DNA of 64,000 nucleotides from Rhynchopus euleeides (lineage: Eukaryota; Euglenozoa; Diplonemea; Diplonemida; Diplonemidae): contig OY723293.1 in the NCBI GenBank assembly GCA_963210315.1, positions 1,054,001-1,118,000 of the forward strand, written 5' to 3'. Positions within the stretch are counted from its first letter, which is position 1. Every line of letters begins with the position of its first letter. The position numbers and the translations under genes were made by a program. The notes beneath the pieces are model-generated. The model worked only from the letters and a program-made list of their open reading frames with translations, had not been told where the DNA came from and ran no database searches. Positions 1 to 11,419 of the stretch are shown here, piece by piece.

Positions 1-278
1 TTGTTATGCGCAGGGTGCGTATGTTGGGTTTGGCATGCCACAGTGAGGGCAGCACGAGAGCTCGCTCGGTGTCACCTCCACGAAACAAAACCATTGCCGT
101 GCGTGTGTAGCGTGTGTGTTGTGGGTTTGGTGGGGCAGGGTTCCCCACATGGATAATACTTCATTCTTTTTTTTTCTAAATATGCTTGCAGCAGGGGTGG
201 AGCTTGAAATATGGGGTTGCGGGCTGGATCGGGTCAGATCGGGTCAGCCAATTTTTCCCACTGAATGGGTTCCCCCCC

Positions 279-620
279 GGTTCGTCTCAGAGATCAGTGC
301 GCGGGCCCAGCCTCCCGCGAGGGTACCGGAACTGATATGCAGCCCCGGACGCGCAAGGACTTGGTTACAAGACAAACACATGCCATAGGGGGGGTCTGGG
401 GGGCGGAGCCCCCAGCCGCCATAGGCCACGGTAGTGAACATCTGTGACTTGCGGGCGTACGGATTCTGTGTGAGTTGGCTGCGTCCTCCTGAGGATACTG
501 AGGGCCTCTGTACTCCATTCCCTGATGTAAAGGGCTTGGGTACAAGACAGGCACATGCCACAGGGGGGTCTGGGGGGCGGAGCCCCCCAGCCGCCGGAGG
601 CCACGGTAGTTAACGTCTGT
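279..620 (-). repeat. Dispersed GC-hairpin repeat, paired module (copies 1 and 2)
   Basis: Two ~60-bp copies (385-445 and 560-620) of a dispersed repeat lie about 175 bp apart in the same orientation. Each has a core of six G, CGGAG, then C residues, which folds into a strong short hairpin, followed by a conserved half reading CCACGGTAGTGAACATCTGT or close to it. The sequence to the left (279-384) is shared with the modules at 18.1 kb and 21.6 kb, so the mobile or duplicated unit is larger than the hairpin. Copy 1 is slightly decayed, with one C fewer and a CCATAGG variant. Confidence 0.8.
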
Positions 621-1327
621 TGCACGGTACGGGTTGGGCAGCTTCATTTGTCCTCTATTGTGACTGTTTGAGGCCTGTGCTCATGTCGCTGGGGGCACTT
701 TGCTCACGAAACGCCTCCTGGTCACCTTGAGACCCCAAGGCGAGAAGCCAACTTTTCCGGTTCCCCGAAAATCTATGTTTTTTTTTCTTTTTACCCCTGA
801 CCTGATTTTTTGTGAGGGCCTGCAGAAAATCAGGTCAGCTGACCCGAAAAAACCCCCAAGCTCCACCCCTGGCTTGCAGTGCTGGCGCGCTCGACCGGTG
901 CCCGGTCGAATGGATATTTTCTCCAAATATTTTTTTGGGGGTAAATTTACTGGCCTGGCGCGCTTCGCGCGCCAAGCCCTCCCGCCATCTCGTCGACGAA
1001 AACCGATGACTGGGCTTGTGTTGCTGGGGCGCTGACGAGGGCCAAAGGGGTTGACGCTTTGACTCAGTCCTTGCATTTTTGCATGAGGGTGGTTCTTGAC
1101 GTAGCGCCAACTCAAGATTGTAATACAGTTGCACCTGCTCTTGTGCCGTCTCCAGCCCCTAGTTCGCGTCGTCCCTCCGCATTACGGGGGGCCTGGGCGC
1201 CGTGGCCTGTCCCACATCTCGAGGCTCTAATTTCAGCGACTGAATCAGTTTCCAGCCTAGTTCCCATGCTTGAGTGCTTGTCTCGTGGTGCACCCTCCCT
1301 TCGAGGTCCAGAGAAGCAGAGAGAGTC

Positions 1328-1390
1328 CACAGGGGGGTCTGGGGGGCGGAGCCCCCCAGACGCCGGAGGCCACGGTAGTGAACATCTGTT
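1328..1390 (-). repeat. Dispersed GC-hairpin repeat, single copy 3
   Basis: Single copy of the 60-bp hairpin repeat. Here the downstream half reads CCCCCCAGACGCC, which lengthens the stem by pairing with GTCTGGGGGG. The flanks are unrelated to the paired modules, although 870-905 and 1481-1555 on either side carry several CGGTCGAAT motifs. Confidence 0.8.
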
Positions 1391-1565
1391 CCTTGTGGGG
1401 ACAGTTTCTGAACTGTGTCCATCTTCCTGAGGTTGAGTACGGGCCCACCCCAGAATTTTGGTACCTCCCCAGATTTTTTTTGCCCCGGTCGAATGGGGTC
1501 GGTCGAATGGTCGAATGGTGGCCCCAAATTTTTTTCCGGTCGAATCGACCACCCCGCGCCAGCAC

Positions 1566-3080
1566 TGAATGCTTGACCTCCTGGTAACCGTGGCCCTCAA
1601 AACAGCTGCCCTCAACGGGCAGCCCCCATCTGGATGCGCTCCCCTCTCACGGGGGCCTGCATCTAGCAGGGTGCCACTTGACACACACTCCCACCCCGCC
1701 CGGAGATTCCCAGCACAACCTGATGACCATAATGCGTGAGGAACGCCTTGCCTCTCTCAACGATGCTACCCTGGAGGTTCCCAAAGTGAGGGGGGGCAGG
1801 CTTGTGGGAATTTCTCTCTCGGGGAGGGGGGGGTGTGGTGGGGTGGGAGTGGACCATATTTTATTTAAACCCTGTGCCTGGAATTTTGTCCAAAAAATAT
1901 CACGTTTTCGCACAAGGCAAAAAATGGTCAAAAAACCCGAAAATCGGGTTTGTAGGGTGTAGGTCCCCTGTCTGAAAATGCAAAATATGGCCCCGCAGGT
2001 GCCCCCAGAGTGATTTAAAATTGGAAAATCGACATTTTCCACCTACGGGAAATCCCCCAAAATAGGGGGTCCCTAGCCACGATCCCCAAAAAAATGTCCC
2101 GCGCGCCTCTAAGGCACTCTGGATTTTTATTATGTCATCCAGATGTCACATCTGGGTCCAGGAACACCGGTTTTTGGCCTCAGGAAGTCGAAAAATATGT
2201 GTGGAAATTTTTATTCCTGACCAGGATCACCTAAAAGGCCGATTTCCCCTGTTTACACATGGGGGATTTCATGCAACGCCCGCTCGTGTGCTGAGTGTGC
2301 TAGCCGCGACGTGGACGCGGTGGCCCTCTTCCTCCCAGAAGCCACCGATCTTCCTCATCCAACTTCACCTCCGGATGTACGCGGCACGTGCTTGGGTTGT
2401 CCTGTCGCAGTGCAGCAGAAGTTCCTGTGCACTGCTGCCCAAGCCATTTCGGCTGCAAGGAATATGCCACGCAGAGTAACCTGGTATCGCGTGACCAGCT
2501 CGTGAGGCTTGGTGCCCCGAATCGAATCGATAGGCTGCGAGGTGCATTGCCTCGGTCAGTTGATGTCCTTGCGTGTGCATTTTTGTGCACAACAGTCCCT
2601 TGGGTATCTGCAGCGCAGGTGCCTGCACTGGACCAGGACTCCTGATTTACCTCTGGCACTTGTTGATCGGGACGGATGCGGCGACATGCCACGGTGCCCA
2701 TGGATAGCCATGCCGGCACGAAAGTACGTTCACGACGGTTGATTACCATTGCTGCACTCTGTCAGAACCCGAAGGGTCTCAGCACACCTGAACGCCCACC
2801 AGGCCCCCCAGCAGGGGGTGAAACCAAAGGGTCCCCCCTGGGGTTTTTTGACCCAAAATTTTCGAATTCGACATGTCCCCGGGATTTCCACTATGTCGCA
2901 GATTTCGACCATTGGGTCAAGAAAACCTAAAAATCTAGGGGGGATGTGCTGAAGGATTGCACTGAAAATTTTATCTAACTCGGTCAAAATTCCAGGCACA
3001 GGGTTTTACGCATCCTTCGAGAACCAAGGGAACACCGCGCCGCTGTCGTTTCTATCTTGTTATGAAATGAGGGGTGCTCT
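1566..3080. other. Gene-free stretch
   Basis: No convincing gene, RNA gene or long repeat was recognised. The region contains homopolymer tracts and short AT-rich patches. The open frames are short, lie in all phases and lack protein-like composition. Confidence 0.4.
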
Positions 3081-3222
3081 GGGGCGATCACATCGGGTTA
3101 CAAGACAGAGAGATCATCGAAAATCACAAGGAGTCGCGAAAAATCGCAAAAAATCACAAACAATCACAAACGGTACAAATGCGCTGCAAATGAAGCCCCT
3201 GTGAACTTTTGTGAACTTTTGT

Positions 3223-3651
3223 CATCAGCACAGCTAGATCAGGCGTGCCTTCCCCTTTCCCACGGGCCTCACAGGCCTTGCGCTTCTTGGAGCGCAAGAC
3301 TCGTGCTGTCCGTCCTTCTCGTTCTCGTTTCCTCCGGAAGCAGGTGTTGCGTGCGGTTCCGAAGCGCACCCGCTGCATCCCCTCTCCCACCATCTTTCGT
3401 TCGGCGGCTATTCCGCGCTCTTTTCAACGCGTCGTCGCGAAGATTGCGCCTCAGTACCAGCAGGCGCAATCTCCGGCTTCCAGTGTGTGTGTGTCCCCCC
3501 TCCTTTACAGCGCAACGAGGAGGAGAGCGAAACCGTGTGGTGTCACGTAGAGCAAAAGTAGGATAGCGGGCCCGGTTCCTCACGGTATGGTCCTTCGGGG
3601 CCAGGCTGCGATGCCAGCACGCTAACCCAAATTGCAATACGAAATTTTGTG
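3223..3651 (+). repeat. Internal direct repeat A of the TIR element
   Basis: This 429-bp segment is repeated at 4211-4639 with only a few substitutions (for example CTAGATCAGG versus CTAGATCGGG). Both copies end GAAATTTTGTG. Arg/Ser-rich open frames in both copies (3245-3550 and 4131-4538) follow from base composition and are not called as genes. Confidence 0.85.
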
Positions 3652-4210
3652 CCACTCATGCCTTGCGATGCTCAAGTGCCTGCTGGACCCCTATGTCCTT
3701 CAGGCCCCAAAGCAGGCAACGATATGGGAGCAACCTAACGGGGGAGGTGAAGAGGGCACGGGTCTTAGCCTGATGACACACTGCAACCTCAAGGTGACTG
3801 GCGACACCTCTCCCACAGTCTGCGGCGACTCTGCCGTGGCGACAAGGATTCCTGTCATGGGAGATCGCTGCGTGGATCAACGTGGCACCACCCGTGTGCT
3901 CGGCAGGTTGTTCCGGCACCTGTTTTCTCCGTGTCATGCTTTTCGTGAGCGTGTCAGGGATGTTGGCACACGCTGGGGAGGGTTCACATGATGACATAAC
4001 ATATATCAGAAGCACACACCCACGTGGCGCTGTCCTTGGCAGGACTTTGAAAGTGCCGCCTTGATATCCTTGTTGGATAGAACCCTCATATCACACCCTC
4101 AATCAGCTGACGAAATTTTGTGTAGCGCACATGCGGGAGGCAGACGAATCTGCCCTGGAGCGATGCTCGTTTCATAACAACAGAGCAGGTTTTCCTTCCT
4201 CCCGCACGAT

Positions 4211-4639
4211 CATCAGCACAGCTAGATCGGGCGTGCCTTCCCCTTTCCCACGGGCCTCACAGGCCTTGCGCTTCTTGGAGCGCAAGACACGTGCTGTCCG
4301 TCCTTCTCGTTCTCGTTTCCTCCAGAAGCAGGTGTTGCGTGCGGTTCCGAAGCGCACCCGCTGCATCCCCTCTCCCACCATCTTTCGTTCGGCGGCTATT
4401 CCGCGCTCTTTTCAACGCGTCGTCGCGAAGATTGCGCCTCAGTATCAGCAGGCGCAATCTCCGGCTTCCAGTGTGTGTGTGTCCCCCCTCCTTTACAGCG
4501 CAACGAGGAGGAGAGCGAAACCGTGTGGTGTCACGTAGAGCAAGAGTAGGATAGCGGGCCCGGTTCCTCACGGTATGGTCCTTCGGGGCCAGGCTGCGAT
4601 GCCAGCACGCTAACCCAAATTGCAATACGAAATTTTGTG
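4211..4639 (+). repeat. Internal direct repeat B of the TIR element
   Basis: Second copy of the 429-bp segment, 988 bp downstream of the first and nearly identical. It ends 34 bp before the right TIR. The near-identity implies a recent duplication or gene conversion inside the element. Confidence 0.85.
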
Positions 4640-4877
4640 AACCATTTTTTTTCTCGGTGAAATTTGGTGAGGGCTCTGTCTTGTAACCCGATGTGATCGC
4701 CCCATGCTCTTTACCTTTTTTCTCTCTACTTACGAGCGACTAAGGCCGTCACTATTTCCAGAGCTGATATTTTTTACTCTCCTGGACAGGGTGATGTTGC
4801 CATCTTGCTGGAGGAATGATTTCTGGGGATCGCTGCCTCGGTTCTCCCAGAAGCGAAGGGCCTGGGGAGGGCTTCCC

Positions 4878-4955
4878 TTTTGAAAGAGGGGCCTTCGCTG
4901 ATCGGCAGTTTTCTCCTGTAAATCGGAGGAAATGCACCAAAAATACACTGTTTTC
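4878..4955 (+). repeat. Diverged copy of dispersed repeat B
   Basis: Matches a dispersed ~95-bp motif carrying CTTCGCTGATCGGCAGTTTT, GGAAATGCA and AAATACACTG. Better copies lie at 43118-43215 (+), 58090-58200 (-), 58528-58638 (-) and 59025-59132 (-). This is the weakest copy. Confidence 0.45.
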
Positions 4956-5501
4956 AGCAGTACCCTCCGAAGGAAAAAGAGGGTTAGCCATCATATTCGA
5001 ACCATCCAATCACCGACCTACTACAGAGGGTGGTCGCGCTTGTCTCTGTGTTTCCGATGTAATCACACTGCAGCCATACGGGGGACAGGAGATGGGACTC
5101 AGGTGATTGCGCGAAGCCCAGCCTTCCCGTGAAGATCCCGGGTGTTGTGATTCGCAAAGTTTCGTTGTAGAAGGGCACTCCCCGAGGGTGCCCACAGTGT
5201 ATCGCACATGCATGCATAATGCCATGTAATCAGCACAGCTTCTTCTCACAGCTTGCTCTAGCCCTTCGAACGAAACAGGGGTTCCCTAAGTGAGAATCAA
5301 AAAAAAAATATGTGGCGAAAATAATGCAGTGTTCTCCCGATTCGCCACTCCGGGAAAAATATGATGGCGAGTTTTGATCCGGAAAAAAGGGTGATAAAAA
5401 AATTTGCTCGCGCGCGTCGCGCGCGAGCGCCTCACGCAATGCACGAGTATATCCGCAACACCATTCGTTCTGATGGATACGCTCTGCAGTGTGCGGTGTG
5501 A

Positions 5502-5776
5502 GTGGACAACGAGGAAGTCGGACAGACTTCATTGTGCAGGGATCCGTCTTCACTCACGACCATGTCGCACTCCTGGTGTTGTGCCGTTTCCCACTTGCCA
5601 TGGTACACCAAATGTACCATGTCAAGTGGGAATGCATGACATACACTCGACAGGTGCACAGCACAGGGGGGTCTGGGGGGCGGAGCCCCCCAGCCGCCGG
5701 AGGCCACGGTAGCGAACATCTGGCCTTCTCCTTCGCGCTCTTGGACTCTTTGGGTCAATCGCGGTTCGTAGTGGGG
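5502..5776 (+). repeat. Dispersed repeat, inverted partner at 11420-11695, containing hairpin copy 4
   Basis: About 275 bp matching the reverse complement of 11420-11695, including GTGGACAACGAGGAAGTCG, the stretch around CTCCTGGTGTTGTGCCG and the end GCGGTTCGTAGTGGGG. The 60-bp GC-hairpin repeat copy 4 occupies 5661-5722. The inverted pair shows that the hairpin copies travel with longer flanks. Confidence 0.75.
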
Positions 5777-6644
5777 CACGAACCCAGAGACGCTCGTTGT
5801 TGGGAAGTTGTGCAGGTCGAGGAGTGGGAAAACTGTCTAAAATCTGTGAAAAAATCCACCTCCCAAAAAAATGGCGAAACTCGCCATCGGGTTTTCGAGG
5901 GGAAAACTACAAATGGCGACTTTCGCCCCCAAACTCGCCATCGGGAGAACACTGAAAGAATGGAGTCGGAGGTGAACATCTCCGGTGAGGGAACCATGAC
6001 TGATTGAGTCACTCAGCAGACGTTGGAAGACAGCTTGTTTAGGACCTTGGAGCTTGAGCTCAAAATGCTGATTGAGCTTTCACCCCAAGAACAACTACAC
6101 CGTGCCACATCGGAGCCCCGTTGCTTTCCATTATTTGATTTGTTCCCAGAGGAAGACAGCTCAACTGTCACGCAGTACACCGTGTGTCCTCCTGAATTGG
6201 TGAGAACCCACGCGGGGGGGTAGGAGGGGGTGGGTGGGTGGGTGGGAGGTGCTATCCCGAGGTAACACTCGACAATCACCGCAGAAAGAATTCATACAAA
6301 GTGCCTGCAAGCATCTGCAGGTTGTGGGGTTGGAGATCCCAAATGCGGATGCATGATATTCGATGGTTTGTGCATGACTGGAGCCACATGTGCAGCCCGC
6401 AGGTGGTAAGGCTTGGTTGGCAGACCAGGTCTTGGCATCGTGTGGCTGTGAACTGTGGGCCCACCGCTGCAAACCCCCTGTGGAGATGTGCCAAAAAATC
6501 CAGGGGCCTCACCAAATATGTCTCTCGGAATGCCGAGGTGCTGTGAAAGGGGCCGCAAGAAAACAAACGTGCATTCTAATCCAGCACGTGACATCCGCCC
6601 CCCCCCCCCCCCTTCCCCCAGCCCCGGAAGGCAGGCATGTCGCT

Positions 6645-6912
6645 AAGCGTCGACCGTCGACCCAGTGATTTTGGGTTTCCCCCCCCATAAAAAAGCGTCG
6701 ACCCAGCGTCGACCCAGTGGACTGGGTTGACGCTTGGTCGAGGCTTGGAGCGTCGACCTAGTGGAACTGGGTTGCCATTCAAGCCTGGACCAAGCGTCAA
6801 CCCATTTATTACACTGGGTCGACGCTAACCTAGCGTTGGCCCGGTTACACTGGGTCGACGCTCACCAAGCGTCGACCAAGCGTCAACCCACTTTCACTGG
6901 GTCGACGTCGAA
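6645..6912. repeat. Cluster of GCGTCGACCCA motifs in both orientations
   Basis: More than a dozen copies of GCGTCGAC followed or preceded by CCAGTG/CACTGGG occur in about 270 bp. Spacing is irregular and orientation alternates, giving many GTCGAC palindromes and potential cruciform arms. No gene is apparent. A further GCGTCAACCCA lies at 7451. Function unknown. Confidence 0.65.
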
Positions 6913-6930
6913 GAGAGTATGGTTTTGCAG

Positions 6931-7166
6931 GAACAGATGCTCACTACCGTGGCCTCCGGCGGCTGGGGGGCTCCGCCCCCCAGACCCCCCTGTGGCGTAT
7001 GTCTCGTACTCAAGTCATTCGATTCCCACCGGGTCAGGGAATCCACCCACTCCAGTAGCCTCAGGAGGACGCAGCCAACTCACACAGAATCTGTACGCCC
7101 ACAGTGAACAGATGCTCACTACCGTGGCCTCCGGCGGCTGGGGGGCCCTGCCCCCCAGACCCCCCA
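6931..7166 (+). repeat. Dispersed GC-hairpin repeat, paired module (copies 5 and 6)
   Basis: Copies at 6931-6994 and 7106-7166, in direct orientation and about 175 bp apart. The spacer is similar to the reverse complement of the spacer in the 279-620 module, including a conserved TCAGGAGGACGCAGCCAACT. Copy 6 has CCCTG in place of CTCCG in the hairpin loop. Confidence 0.8.
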
Positions 7167-7745
7167 TCTCGCGTGCCCGTCTAGTAACCAAGTCCTTGCG
7201 CTTTGACGGCCGTGACATATCAGGGGGCAGCGTCGAAATCATGGTCCCGAAAGCCATTTTTTGGTTTCCTCCGGCACCCGACGGCGCGAGCGGGAGAGGA
7301 ACCACGGAAGGAACCCAGCGCCTCACACCGTGCCCACCTCGTGGTCCACCGATGGGAAAATTTGGCAACAACACGAGCGCGCGCGAAGCGCGCGCGAGAA
7401 AAATTGACCCCTAGTGTTTTCCCCCCTGATCCCCCCCCCCCCCAAAACAGGAGCGTCAACCCACCAAATCTCCAAAATCGAAAAGTTAGCGACAGGCCTG
7501 CCCGGAAGGGAGATCATCCTTTTGTGCTGCTCATTCTGCTTCTATTTCAATGCCCCACATCGCACACTCGCCACCCCACCACCCGCCACCACCACCCACC
7601 CCAACCGAACAGCACATTCCGCACACTCGCCGAACAGAAAGTTCGACTGCAAATACAAACACTCGCCCCCCACCCCCTCCCCTCCCCCCCACTCCACCTC
7701 TCTCTCTTCTCCACACACACCCGCTCTCTCTCCCCTAAATCCAAA

Positions 7746-8168
7746 ATGCCGTCGGACCTGCGCTGTGTTGTGTTCCTGGCTGTTGCTGCCGTTGTCCACG
7801 CTAACGAAGACGACACATCGTGGTGGCCGAAGGTCTCCGCCATGGAGTCCAGGCCAGCGGCAGACGGGATGAACTCTGCACTGGAGCAGTGGTCCCAGCG
7901 CCGGGCTGAGGAAGGCGACCAGCGCCTCCGGGAGATGTACCGCCTCTGCCTTGAGATTGCCCTCCTCACAGTGGTGGTGATCTGCGTGCTTTGGGTCAAG
8001 AAGGGCTGCTGCACGTCGGGCTGCCCTGCGGCCGACGAGGAGTCGGTGCCCTGCAGCGCGTCGTCTAAATCACTCAACAGGCGGTCCTCCTCCTGCCGCA
8101 CGGTGCGCCACACAGAGGGCGGCACCTCCAACGTGGAGAAGGGCTGCGAAGCCTCCATGACGGTGTGA
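7746..8168 (+). CDS. Small single-pass membrane protein
   Basis: A 140-residue frame not recognised as a known family. Residues 1-19 form a signal peptide (hydrophobic VVFLAVAAVV, predicted cleavage after VHA). A short luminal or extracellular part of ~47 residues follows, rich in E, R and Q with a WW pair. A transmembrane helix lies at about 68-84 (IALLTVVVICVLWV), and a ~56-residue Cys/Ser-rich tail begins KKGCCTSGC, a typical context for S-acylation. Type I topology is inferred. The ATG at 7746 is preferred over upstream in-frame ATGs because it opens directly on the signal peptide and follows a pyrimidine/CA-rich leader with CCAAAATGCC. GC-rich third positions and an ordinary composition support a real gene. 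Confidence 0.65.
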   Translation: MPSDLRCVVFLAVAAVVHANEDDTSWWPKVSAMESRPAADGMNSALEQWSQRRAEEGDQRLREMYRLCLEIALLTVVVICVLWVKKGCCTSGCPAADEESVPCSASSKSLNRRSSSCRTVRHTEGGTSNVEKGCEASMTV

Positions 8169-9235
8169 GGTTTGCCGTGCCCCCCAACAGCACTACATCA
8201 AAAGACATTAGAGGGGAAGATGAATCACTTCTGTGCTGCCTCAGGGCCAAGCATGTGCCCTGTGCATTCTTTTCCCTCCAATCCGCCTTCGCCGCAGTGA
8301 TCATATCCTAGGAGGGAGCTCGCGGCATGGGAGGGAAGGAATCCAGTCGAGGTGGCGGGGGGGGGTTGCTTCTTACTCGTTTACCACCTGGAGCTTGCTG
8401 GCGGCGAGGAGGTGAAGAGCCCGCTGAGGGTGGTGGGACGTTCAACGAGAAGAATGTGTCGGCGTTGTGTTCCCACCAAGAACCTCCAAGCCGGCACGCC
8501 GCCCCTCCCGCACAGCTCCGCGCGCACCAAAGGACATGTCACGTGCAGTATCCCCAGAAGAGGCGTCCAGCACTCCTCTGTGGGTCTCCAACGGGGGTCG
8601 TTCTGTTCCACCTCTGCACGACACGACTATGTCTGTCCCACGCGCGGGTAACCAGCTGTAGCGGCACAGCCTTTGCAGGACAGTGGGTGTAGATGCACCG
8701 AACAAGAATCCAATAAAATGACATTCGGCAATGTCGCCGTGTGGCCAAATCGGAACAGCAGCGCCTCTCCGGGGGCAGGTAGAGAGATGGGTCAAGAATC
8801 GTTCAATGACACTGGGTTGGTGGTGTTCTTCCAACGCCACCAATCCGCCGGAGATAAATCGTTCTTTCCCCCAGGAAAATAATGTGTGAAGATACAGGAG
8901 CTAGCTGGCGACACTATCAATAGACAGCGAATCTGAGAAATCTGACTGACTGCCTTCCCTTTCGCCCCAGCTCAGGGTTTTTTCTGGGGGGGTCGGGGGG
9001 GGCTAATGACCCCCCACAGGGTTTTGCGAAAATTATTAGCCCCCCCCGGGGGGGGTCAATTTTATGGGGGGTTTTGGGAGGGTGCTGTGCCACATGGGCA
9101 TGTGGCTGTGAGCAGCACTTGGTGCGTCGGGGAACTGGAGTGGATGGAGGAGTTTCACGAGAAGACTCCGTCGTGGCGGGGCAACTTACCTTACTTGGGT
9201 TATTTGCCCCGAGAATCCACACCACAAGCCACCTA
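8169..9235. other. Downstream region without recognised gene
   Basis: About 1 kb after the membrane-protein gene. AATAAAATG at 8711 could serve as a polyadenylation signal but is far from the stop. No gene or RNA was recognised. Inverted G/C tracts (GGGGGGTC and GACCCCCC types) cluster at 8980-9075. Confidence 0.35.
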
Positions 9236-9480
9236 CATTCAGTACCGTGGCCTCCGGCGGCTGGGGGGCTCCGCCCCCCAGACCCCCCTGTGTCGCGTAC
9301 CTTCCTAGTACCTTCTCCTCGCGTGAAGGGTTTGGATTCACATCAGGTGATGGGATCCAGACCACCGCCTCATAATATGGACGCAGCCGCTCACACAGAA
9401 GCTGTGCGCCAGGAACAGATGTTCACTACCGTGGCCTCCGGCGGCTGGGGGGCTCCGCCCCCCAGACCCCCCCCTGTGGC
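9236..9480 (+). repeat. Dispersed GC-hairpin repeat, paired module (copies 7 and 8)
   Basis: Copies at 9236-9293 and 9414-9480, direct, about 178 bp apart. The left end of copy 7 has ATTCAGTACC where others have GTTCACTACC. The spacer retains only weak similarity to the spacers of other pairs, apart from a CTCACACAGAA stretch, suggesting an older insertion. Confidence 0.75.
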
Positions 9481-9949
9481 GCACCGCCCCGGGGAGAAAA
9501 AAATTTGGGGTCAAAAAGAGCACTGACCCCCCCCGACCCCCGAAATCGCGAATCCTGGAAAAATCCCTGCCCCAGCTGAAAAAAAATATCCGCCCCCGCC
9601 TGGCCCCCCCACCAACTTTGTGCCGTAGCCGGATTTGGTGCAACTCAGTTGAGCCCATTCCTTTCCCTTCGTGCCCCCCCCCCCACCCCCGCTTTGGTTC
9701 TCTCTCTCTCTGCTCCCATCACCTTCCCCAGATGGAGGTTCCCAAGTGCCCGCAAAACAAAAAATCCCGATCAGCTTTCCCATTTTTTCTTCCGCCGTCT
9801 GTTCAGTCAAATCTATTGCTTTTTCTTCTCCTTGTTTTCAGATTGTAGGTTGGGTTCGCGGACTAGCATCGCACAGTGTTCCCTCTACACTGTGAGGCCC
9901 ACCGAGGCTGGAGTATAATTTGGGAGTCTCAATTAGCGGGTGCGGCAAG

Positions 9950-10039
9950 ATGGATGTCAAGGAGATTGCCGGGGAGGTCTACTCGTCCTTCCGTGGTGAG
10001 ATGAAGAAGCAGTGGGGCCACATGATCCGCAACATTTGA
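9950..10039 (+). pseudogene. Orphan 3' end of the large secreted-protein gene family
   Basis: A 29-codon frame starting MDVKEIAGEVYSSF and ending GHMIRNI-stop matches the last 29 residues of the 1711-residue protein at 49383-54518 (MGIKEIAGGVYSSF to GHLIRNI) with four substitutions. Nucleotide similarity continues past the stop to about 10066 (GGAGGTGACAGTG, CAGCAGCTCCC). Nothing upstream resembles the rest of the gene. It is therefore a relic of a paralogue, a terminal exon of a gene whose other exons I cannot see, or a fragment moved by recombination. The intact frame and stop argue for recent origin or constraint. Confidence 0.75.
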
Positions 10040-10262
10040 GGAGGTGACAGTGCCCAGCAGCTCCCGGCATACCCGCTTTCTGGCTTCTCTTCTAGATGTA
10101 CCGAAACCTCTGGCAGCTCCCTCCAACCTCAGAGGCTGGATCTCACAGTAGAGAGACAATGGAGAACCGAACCCAGAATAGTCCTTAGTCTTCCTTTTAT
10201 GCCGTGTGTGTATGTGTTTTTTTTGGTACTTTCGCGTAGCCCAAATTTATAACTTTTCTGTG

Positions 10263-10480
10263 CCCACCCCCCCTTGGCTGTATCTTGCGGCCCCCTCCAC
10301 CTGCACCCCCTCACTCACACCACTTCATCTGACTGGGGGGGTGGTGTTTGCAAAAGAGTGGGGGGGGAAGGGGTGTTCGCCTCCCGCACAACAAGGCAAT
10401 TGTAGACAGCCATGTTTTGCTGCCACTTCATCCGTCCGGTGGAGGGGGGCGGGGGGTGAGGCACAGATTGTTTCTTTTCA
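10263..10480 (+). repeat. Dispersed repeat C copy
   Basis: Shares with 59500-59700 the order CTCACACCACTTCATC/GTC, GGTGGTGTT, AAAGAGTGGGGG, GGTGTTCGC and TGTTTTGCTG.CACTTCAT. A shorter relative lies at about 56770-56960. No coding capacity was recognised. Confidence 0.5.
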
Positions 10481-11410
10481 GGGCAGGGTTACCCCCCCCC
10501 CCCCCCTCCCCTCCCCCCTGCCAGTGCAGCTTTATCCGTGGGGATGGAATCCACACGCGCAGAGCGGCATCACACGAACATCTCATCATCAGTTTATCTT
10601 TCCTATTGGAGGGCCCTTGCTCTGTGACAGTGCCACGCTCTTGTTTTGTGAGGGCAGGCTCTTTTCTGCACTCGAGAGTGAGGGTCCCCTGCACGGTTCT
10701 TTTTGTTAAAAATACCCCCGTTTGGTGGCTCGTCAGGTGCCCGCCTTACTGCCATATCAAAGGGTGCACTGCACACCCTCACACATCCGTATCTTTCCAC
10801 TTTCTGGCAGAGAAGGGGGCCGTCTCTACACAGGAAGGGGGGAAAACCGCGCCACCCGCATCCCTCCTGCGACCCTCCCGCCACACAACCACCACCTTTA
10901 GTTATGCGCACGGCCTTCATATGGAAGCGTCGTTCACTTCTGCTAGACGTGCTCGCCACGCCATGCCCTTCATCAAATGAGAGGGTTTGTCAGTGTGTGG
11001 AAGGCGCAGAATGCAAACAGCAGCCCTTTTGGGGGGCGATCATAGCACATCGCACAAAAGTGTCTATATTTTGCTTGTGGTGCTGTGTTGTTGTCTTCGA
11101 TACATTATTGTATTCACCTGACACACGAGGGCCGCCTGGCAGCCCATGCAAAGGGGTTCGTTCCAAAGCCAAAGAGAATTGATGACATGAGGCGGTGTTG
11201 CAATGCATATTTTTCATCGCACAGATGGACTGCGTGTTGTGCATCTTTGCCAGGGACAGTGGGTGCTAATGAAAAACCGGTTTGCAAAACCGGTTTTTGC
11301 CAAAACCGGTTTTTCAAAAAAAGAAAAAAACTATAAAAATTTTCGGGAAAATTCCACTTTTTTCCCGACTATGCCCACCCTGCATAGAGGGTACACAGGT
11401 CACCTGGACA
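10481..11410. other. Gene-free stretch
   Basis: No supported gene. Open frames here are proline- or pyrimidine-driven shadows. At 11272-11318 there is a run of alternating AAAACCGG/CCGGTTTT palindromes. Confidence 0.35.
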
Positions 11411-11419
11411 CCAATAATG

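Larger units (their letters stand above)
3081..4703. mobile_element. Non-autonomous TIR element, 1.6 kb
   Basis: The ends form a perfect 30-bp inverted repeat: 3081-3110, beginning GGGGCGATCACATCGGG, and its reverse complement at 4674-4703. TGCTCT occurs immediately left (3075-3080) and, one base out, right (4705-4710), so it may be a target duplication, perhaps part of a longer imperfect one. There is no transposase-like frame inside; most of the interior is a 429-bp sequence present twice in direct orientation. This suggests a non-autonomous class II element. The superfamily is undetermined: a 6-8 bp duplication would suit hAT-like elements, but the TIR is not diagnostic. Confidence 0.75.

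Noticed and set aside
3201-4554. Arg/Ser-rich frames in the two 429-bp repeats
   Set aside because: Present in several phases of a non-autonomous element, with no start context or domain.
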